From NCBI GenBank assembly GCA_964450795.1, contig CAYVDI010000020.1, forward strand, positions 1-17,569: a DNA stretch of 17,569 bases, written 5' to 3'. Numbering within the stretch: the first letter of the stretch is position 1; every line of letters starts with the position of its first letter. Origin of the DNA: JAGOTT01 sp964450795 (lineage in GTDB: Bacteria > Patescibacteriota > Minisyncoccia > Moranbacterales > UBA1568). Made by a program: the position numbers and the translations under genes. Below the pieces are notes generated by a model. The model did not search any database. It had not been told where the DNA came from and saw only the letters and a list, made by a program, of their open reading frames with translations. This document shows, piece after piece, positions 13,993 to 17,569 of this stretch.

Positions 13993-16062
13993 TCATTTCA
14001 AATCCAATTCAGCCATCTTTCTCCACGTATTCTCATCGAACGAGTACACCGCATCCTCGCTCACGACGTAGAACGCATCGCCGATGAAGAGCGCGCGCTT
14101 GATGCGGTCATCCTTCGCAGCCTTCGCGAGCGAAAGCTCGTTTCCCTTATACGAGAAGACATACCCGCCCTGACCGCCGGGAAGGAAGAATACCCGGTGT
14201 TCCGGATCGGCGAGGAACGCGTGGTGATTCTGCGCCGCTTCCGACCAGTATTCGTCAAGGGTATACTTCGACATCTCGCGCGGCGAATCGGGCGAGGAGA
14301 CATCGAAGAGTGAAAGCTTTACCTTTCCATCCTCATTCCCGATACCGAGAATCACATCCTTCCCGAGCGGATGGAGATAGGACGAGTACCCCGGAATCTT
14401 CAGTTCCCCGGCCTCCCTCGGATGATCCGGGTCCGAAAGATCCAACACATAGAACGGGTCGGTCTCGCGGAACGTCACGAGATAACCGGTCTCGCCGATG
14501 AACCGCGCGGCATAGATCCGCTCACCTCTCCCGAGATCGAGCAGTTCGCCTTTCCGGTCGAGATCCGATCCGAGAACGTAGATATCGTTCGCGCTCGCAT
14601 CACGGCCGCCGCCCCATCCGAACCAGAAGAAATTCCTGTTCCCGACCGTCGTGGCGACACGGAGATTTCCCTCATACTCGTCAAGCGAGAACTGATTCAG
14701 GAGATTTCCCGGAACGGACCCCGCTGCCTCGACGGAAAGATCCGGAACCGAAAGCTTCGCGATACCGGTCGATTCGAGTTCGCGGAGATGCGCCTTCGCG
14801 TATTCCGTCATCCTGTTCTGCATCTCGTTTCGGATCCGAAGCTGATCATCCTGATCCCGACCGAGCGAGAGCTTCGACATGATTTCCGAGAACTCCGTCA
14901 TCTTCGCGGAGACGCTGATATCATACCCGGAAAGCTTCTCGAGCCTCTCGAACACCCCCTCGGGAAGAAGGTCCCGATTCTTCTCGAAGAATCCGACGAT
15001 ATACCGGATCGGATCGCCCGTTTTCGGATAGGTCGCATAGATCGCATGTTCGCTCATGTACACCGTCGACTGGCCGGATGAGCCGATGAACGAGGTCTTC
15101 GTATCCGCTTTCCCGGTATCGGGATCGACTGAGAGTGCCGTAAAGACGGAATCAGCGGACACCGGTGATACGGGCCGATAGATGTCCGTGCAAGGGATCG
15201 TGAGCTTTTCCGACCCGAGAGACAACGGCATGATCGGACACGGCTGTGAATCGTTCGTCCACGTCCGCTCAACGAGGTAGAGCCGGTCCCCGTACTTCCT
15301 CGCCGCGACGAGCTCGGTGCTATCACCTTGCCGCATGGACCACTTCTCCTTCGGATTCTTCCTGTCGGAAATATCGAAGGCGACGATATCGCGCCTGGAT
15401 GCATCAAACACGACAAGTGTTTCACCGAAGAGAAGCATCTCCCCGCTCCGGTCGAGCGACCCGATCTTCGAAAGCTCATTAGTAGGAGATGCAGCGATAA
15501 CGTCCGTCCGTCCCTTCGGGGCGTACCGATCGGGAGCGACCATAGAAACTCCTTCCGCGCCAACCGCAGCACGTTTTTCCATCATCGGCATCGGCGTATC
15601 GAAAACACGGTAGTCCGGTTCATGCGAGAAATAGATCGACGTCCCGTCGGTCTTCACGATATCCGGCTCGTCGATTCCCGCGACCTGCACGTTCGTCGAC
15701 GACACCCGGCCAACTCCGTTCTGCCCGATTCTCGCCGCAGACGGAGCCATCTTCGGGGAAGCGGACGAGTCGAGAGCCATTTCCGCGACACCCATCGCCA
15801 TCACACCTCCACCCATCCCATATCCTCCCATACCTGAAGCGCGCGAGTCGGCAAGATATCGGCCGAACTCCTCCGCCGATTCGAACTTCACAAGCCCCTC
15901 TCCCGATTCCTTCGGAAGGAGACCTTTCGGGATGACCGATGGGATATCCGGATATTTCCCACCGAGTTTCTGGGCAACCGGTACCGACGAGACCGCCGCA
16001 AGCAGCGCGACCGAAAGCACCAGGAACGCCACCGCTACCAAGAGAACTTTTTTCTTGTCCAT
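13993..16062 (-). CDS. Secreted or membrane-anchored beta-propeller domain protein
   Basis: 689-aa protein from ATG 16062, with an N-terminal signal or anchor helix (KKKVLLVAVAFLVLSVALLA, 3-22); an upstream start at 16119 would put a basic tail before the helix. A Gly/Met-rich low-complexity segment (76-106) is followed by STNVQVAGIDEPDIVKTDG (122-140), the entry motif of the beta-propeller (C-terminal Beta_propel) family, then repeated blade-like units (VFDASRRDIVAFDISDRKNP, FYVLDLSDPDHPREAGEL, LSLFDVSSPDSPREM). A charged helical insertion at about 370-450 interrupts the blades. Two cysteines near the PCPIMP segment could form a disulfide, in keeping with an extracytoplasmic location. Its function is unknown; related proteins are predicted cell-surface proteins. 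GC content is much higher than in the genes to its left. Confidence 0.8.
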   Translation of the reverse strand: MDKKKVLLVAVAFLVLSVALLAAVSSVPVAQKLGGKYPDIPSVIPKGLLPKESGEGLVKFESAEEFGRYLADSRASGMGGYGMGGGVMAMGVAEMALDSSASPKMAPSAARIGQNGVGRVSSTNVQVAGIDEPDIVKTDGTSIYFSHEPDYRVFDTPMPMMEKRAAVGAEGVSMVAPDRYAPKGRTDVIAASPTNELSKIGSLDRSGEMLLFGETLVVFDASRRDIVAFDISDRKNPKEKWSMRQGDSTELVAARKYGDRLYLVERTWTNDSQPCPIMPLSLGSEKLTIPCTDIYRPVSPVSADSVFTALSVDPDTGKADTKTSFIGSSGQSTVYMSEHAIYATYPKTGDPIRYIVGFFEKNRDLLPEGVFERLEKLSGYDISVSAKMTEFSEIMSKLSLGRDQDDQLRIRNEMQNRMTEYAKAHLRELESTGIAKLSVPDLSVEAAGSVPGNLLNQFSLDEYEGNLRVATTVGNRNFFWFGWGGGRDASANDIYVLGSDLDRKGELLDLGRGERIYAARFIGETGYLVTFRETDPFYVLDLSDPDHPREAGELKIPGYSSYLHPLGKDVILGIGNEDGKVKLSLFDVSSPDSPREMSKYTLDEYWSEAAQNHHAFLADPEHRVFFLPGGQGGYVFSYKGNELSLAKAAKDDRIKRALFIGDAFYVVSEDAVYSFDENTWRKMAELDLK

Positions 16063-16120
16063 ACGTTTTTTTATGAATCCTTTTTGTCTCCATAATTCTA
16101 CCAGATATCCCTCTCTCAAG

Positions 16121-16149
16121 AAAGAAAAAAACCGCCCCTTGGGGCGGTT
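16121..16149 (-). terminator. Intrinsic terminator of the DEAD-box helicase gene
   Basis: A perfect GC-rich stem (AACCGCCCC, 16130-16138, with GGGGCGGTT, 16141-16149) is followed on the minus strand by TTTTTTCTTT. It begins 16 nt after the helicase stop and ends before the beta-propeller start, so the two genes are separate transcription units. The plus strand has no U-tract after the stem. Confidence 0.92.
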
Positions 16150-16164
16150 CCAAGGAAGGACACA

Positions 16165-17400
16165 CTACATATCCTTCCCCTCTTCCACGAACGTGAGCGC
16201 ATTTCCGGTCTTCGTTCCGCGACCGGTCCGGCCGATCCGGTGGATATAATCCTCATAGACCTCGGGAAGATCGTAATTGATGACATGCGTCACATTCGGG
16301 ATATCCAGCCCGCGAGCAGCCACGTCGGTCGCGACCAGCACCTGCGCCTGATCCTGCGTGAATTTCCGGAGCGCGCGTTCGCGCTGGCCTTGCGACTTGT
16401 CGCCATGGATCGCCTCCGCCCGGAATCCGCGATGGACGAGCGTCCGAGCAAGATTCTCAGCGGACCGTTTCGTCCGACGGAACACGAGGACCTTCCTGAA
16501 TTCCTCCTTCAAAAGAAGGTCGTGAAGGATTTCCACCTTCTGATCCGAGCTCTTCACGACGAGAACGTTCTGTTCCACATTTTCCGATGTCGCGCGCGAC
16601 TTGATCTCGATGGTTACCGGATCGGTGAGGAACTTCTTCGTAAGCTCCGCCACCGCGCGCGGCATCGTCGCCGAAAAGAAGAGCGACTGCCGTTTCGGCG
16701 CGAGCAGTGAGAGGATCTCGCGGATATCCTTGATGAATCCCATGTCGAGCATCCGATCCGCCTCATCGAGCACGATATTGTTGAAAGTCGAGAGGTCGAG
16801 TGCTTTCCGCGCGATGAGATCCTTGATCCTTCCCGGAGTCCCGATGACGAAATTCGGTCGGGCAGCGAGCGCGCGAAGCTGGTTCGGAAAGCCGGCGCCG
16901 CCGATGCAGATCGCCGAACGGAGACCGGACCCGCGGGAGAAATCCCTGAACTCCTCCTCGATCTGGAGGGCGAGTTCGCGAGTCGGCGTCATGATGAGCA
17001 CCCGCTCCGTTCTCCGTGCGAATACCTTGCTGATAAGCGGCACGAGGAACGCGACCGTCTTCCCGGTGCCGGTATTGGCGATCCCGACGAGATCGCGACC
17101 CTTGATGACATGCGGGATGGCGCCATCCTGAATCGGCGTCGGATGGATATACCCGCGTGAGACGATGTTCTTTTTGAGCTTCTCATGGATATCGAGATCC
17201 TCGAAGCGATGCTTCGGGTTGAAACTTTCGGTCTCAGTCGTCCTGATCGCCTTCTTCACGAAAAGCGAGATATCGAACTTCGTCTCCTTGCGTTTCCCGC
17301 GCACGGTCCTGGTCGTGGAAAATCCCCGACCGCCTCCGTGGAGCCTATTCCCCGACGATTTCGGTGCGGCATGCCGTTTTGCAAAACTTTTCCGAAACAT
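16165..17400 (-). CDS. DEAD-box ATP-dependent RNA helicase, RhlE-like
   Basis: 411-aa RNA helicase with all core motifs: a Q-motif region with PTPIQ (87-91), Walker A ANTGTGKT (108-115), PTRELA (139-144), TPGR (188-191), DEAD (212-215), SAT (243-245), ARGLDIP (362-368) and HRIGRTGR (387-394). The basic, glycine-rich tail is at the N-terminus (1-45) instead of the usual C-terminus, and the protein stops soon after motif VI. It probably remodels structured RNA in ribosome assembly or mRNA decay, often at low temperature. ATG 17400 is the only start that keeps the basic leader. It has its own terminator and a 5' leader with potential folding, so it is likely monocistronic. It is part of the GC-rich flank and probably unrelated to the acyl amino acid genes. 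Confidence 0.95.
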   Translation of the reverse strand: MFRKSFAKRHAAPKSSGNRLHGGGRGFSTTRTVRGKRKETKFDISLFVKKAIRTTETESFNPKHRFEDLDIHEKLKKNIVSRGYIHPTPIQDGAIPHVIKGRDLVGIANTGTGKTVAFLVPLISKVFARRTERVLIMTPTRELALQIEEEFRDFSRGSGLRSAICIGGAGFPNQLRALAARPNFVIGTPGRIKDLIARKALDLSTFNNIVLDEADRMLDMGFIKDIREILSLLAPKRQSLFFSATMPRAVAELTKKFLTDPVTIEIKSRATSENVEQNVLVVKSSDQKVEILHDLLLKEEFRKVLVFRRTKRSAENLARTLVHRGFRAEAIHGDKSQGQRERALRKFTQDQAQVLVATDVAARGLDIPNVTHVINYDLPEVYEDYIHRIGRTGRGTKTGNALTFVEEGKDM

Positions 17401-17452
17401 AACGTTTGTCTGCTTAAGAAGCCTTTAATTTAATAAGGATTCTACGGATAAA

Positions 17453-17492
17453 AGCCTCCTGGGAGAGCACTCTCCACAAACTCCAAAAGGCT
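17453..17492 (-). promoter_or_regulatory. Possible structured 5' leader of the helicase mRNA
   Basis: Upstream of the helicase ATG, nested inverted repeats could form a stem-loop: outer AGCCT (17453-17457) with AGGCT (17488-17492), and inner GGAGAG (17462-17467) with CTCTCC (17470-17475). Leaders of cold-inducible helicases are often structured, but no known motif is recognised. The remaining 17401-17569 segment shows no gene and no convincing promoter. Confidence 0.3.
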
Positions 17493-17569
17493 GATATCCC
17501 TCGAAGCAGAAGCATTTCATGAAAACATAAATTTTCTTTTTCGTCAAGGAGGAGAAAAGGAACCGCCCC

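Noticed and set aside
14371..15081. Long plus-strand open frame opposite the beta-propeller gene
   Set aside because: It lies wholly antisense to a clear coding sequence; its Arg/Pro/Ile-rich translation has no recognisable domain and reflects the GC-rich third positions of the real gene.
16240..17131. Plus-strand open frames opposite the helicase gene
   Set aside because: They are antisense to an intact DEAD-box gene and have low-complexity, unrecognisable translations.

Overview
This 17.6-kb window is bacterial and almost fully coding, with very short intergenic gaps. TGA serves as a normal stop in several tightly packed genes, for example the TGATG overlap at 6868-6872 and the stops at 694, 13989 and 13993. 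The compact layout, scarce Shine-Dalgarno sites and mix of families fit a small-genome uncultivated lineage, possibly Patescibacteria/CPR. That placement is inference; no rRNA or marker gene is present to test it. I see no tRNA, rRNA, CRISPR array, transposase or integrase.

Region 1 (24-8661, minus strand) is one long operon. In transcription order it encodes a PP-loop ATPase with a zinc finger, an Sfp-type phosphopantetheinyl transferase, a stand-alone acyl carrier protein, two FtsX/LolC-type permeases, a LolD/MacB-type ATPase, a HlyD/MacA-type adaptor, a divergent dihydroorotate-dehydrogenase-like flavoprotein and a FeeM-type N-acyl amino acid synthase. The genes overlap or sit 4-52 nt apart. 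Region 2 (8777-11699) holds a divergently transcribed ThiF/E1-like adenylyltransferase, then, on the minus strand, a PlsC-type acyltransferase and a nitroreductase-fold flavoprotein. The last resembles the partner domain of ThiF in Rv1355c/MoeY-like fusions. Region 3 (11912-13991, plus strand) is a GT4 glycosyltransferase followed by a PIG-L/LmbE deacetylase.

Regions 1-3 together look like an uncharacterised island for making and exporting an acylated amino acid or aminolipid. In this model the PPTase arms the ACP, the FeeM-like enzyme moves an acyl chain from the ACP to an amino group, and the PlsC-like enzyme may add a second chain, an arrangement resembling OlsB/OlsA of ornithine lipids. 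The ThiF, nitroreductase, DHODH-like and PP-loop enzymes would tailor the product, the GT4/deacetylase pair could add an amino sugar, and the FtsX2-ATPase-HlyD complex would move it out of the membrane. No ketosynthase, fatty-acid synthase gene or acyl-ACP synthetase is in the window, so the acyl source is unknown.

Region 4 (13993-17400, minus strand) is clearly different in composition: hand-counted sample lines are about 57-60% GC, against about 33-47% in regions 1-3. It carries a secreted beta-propeller protein and a RhlE-like DEAD-box RNA helicase separated by a strong terminator. The sharp compositional step at about position 13992 suggests that the biosynthetic island was acquired separately from this flank.
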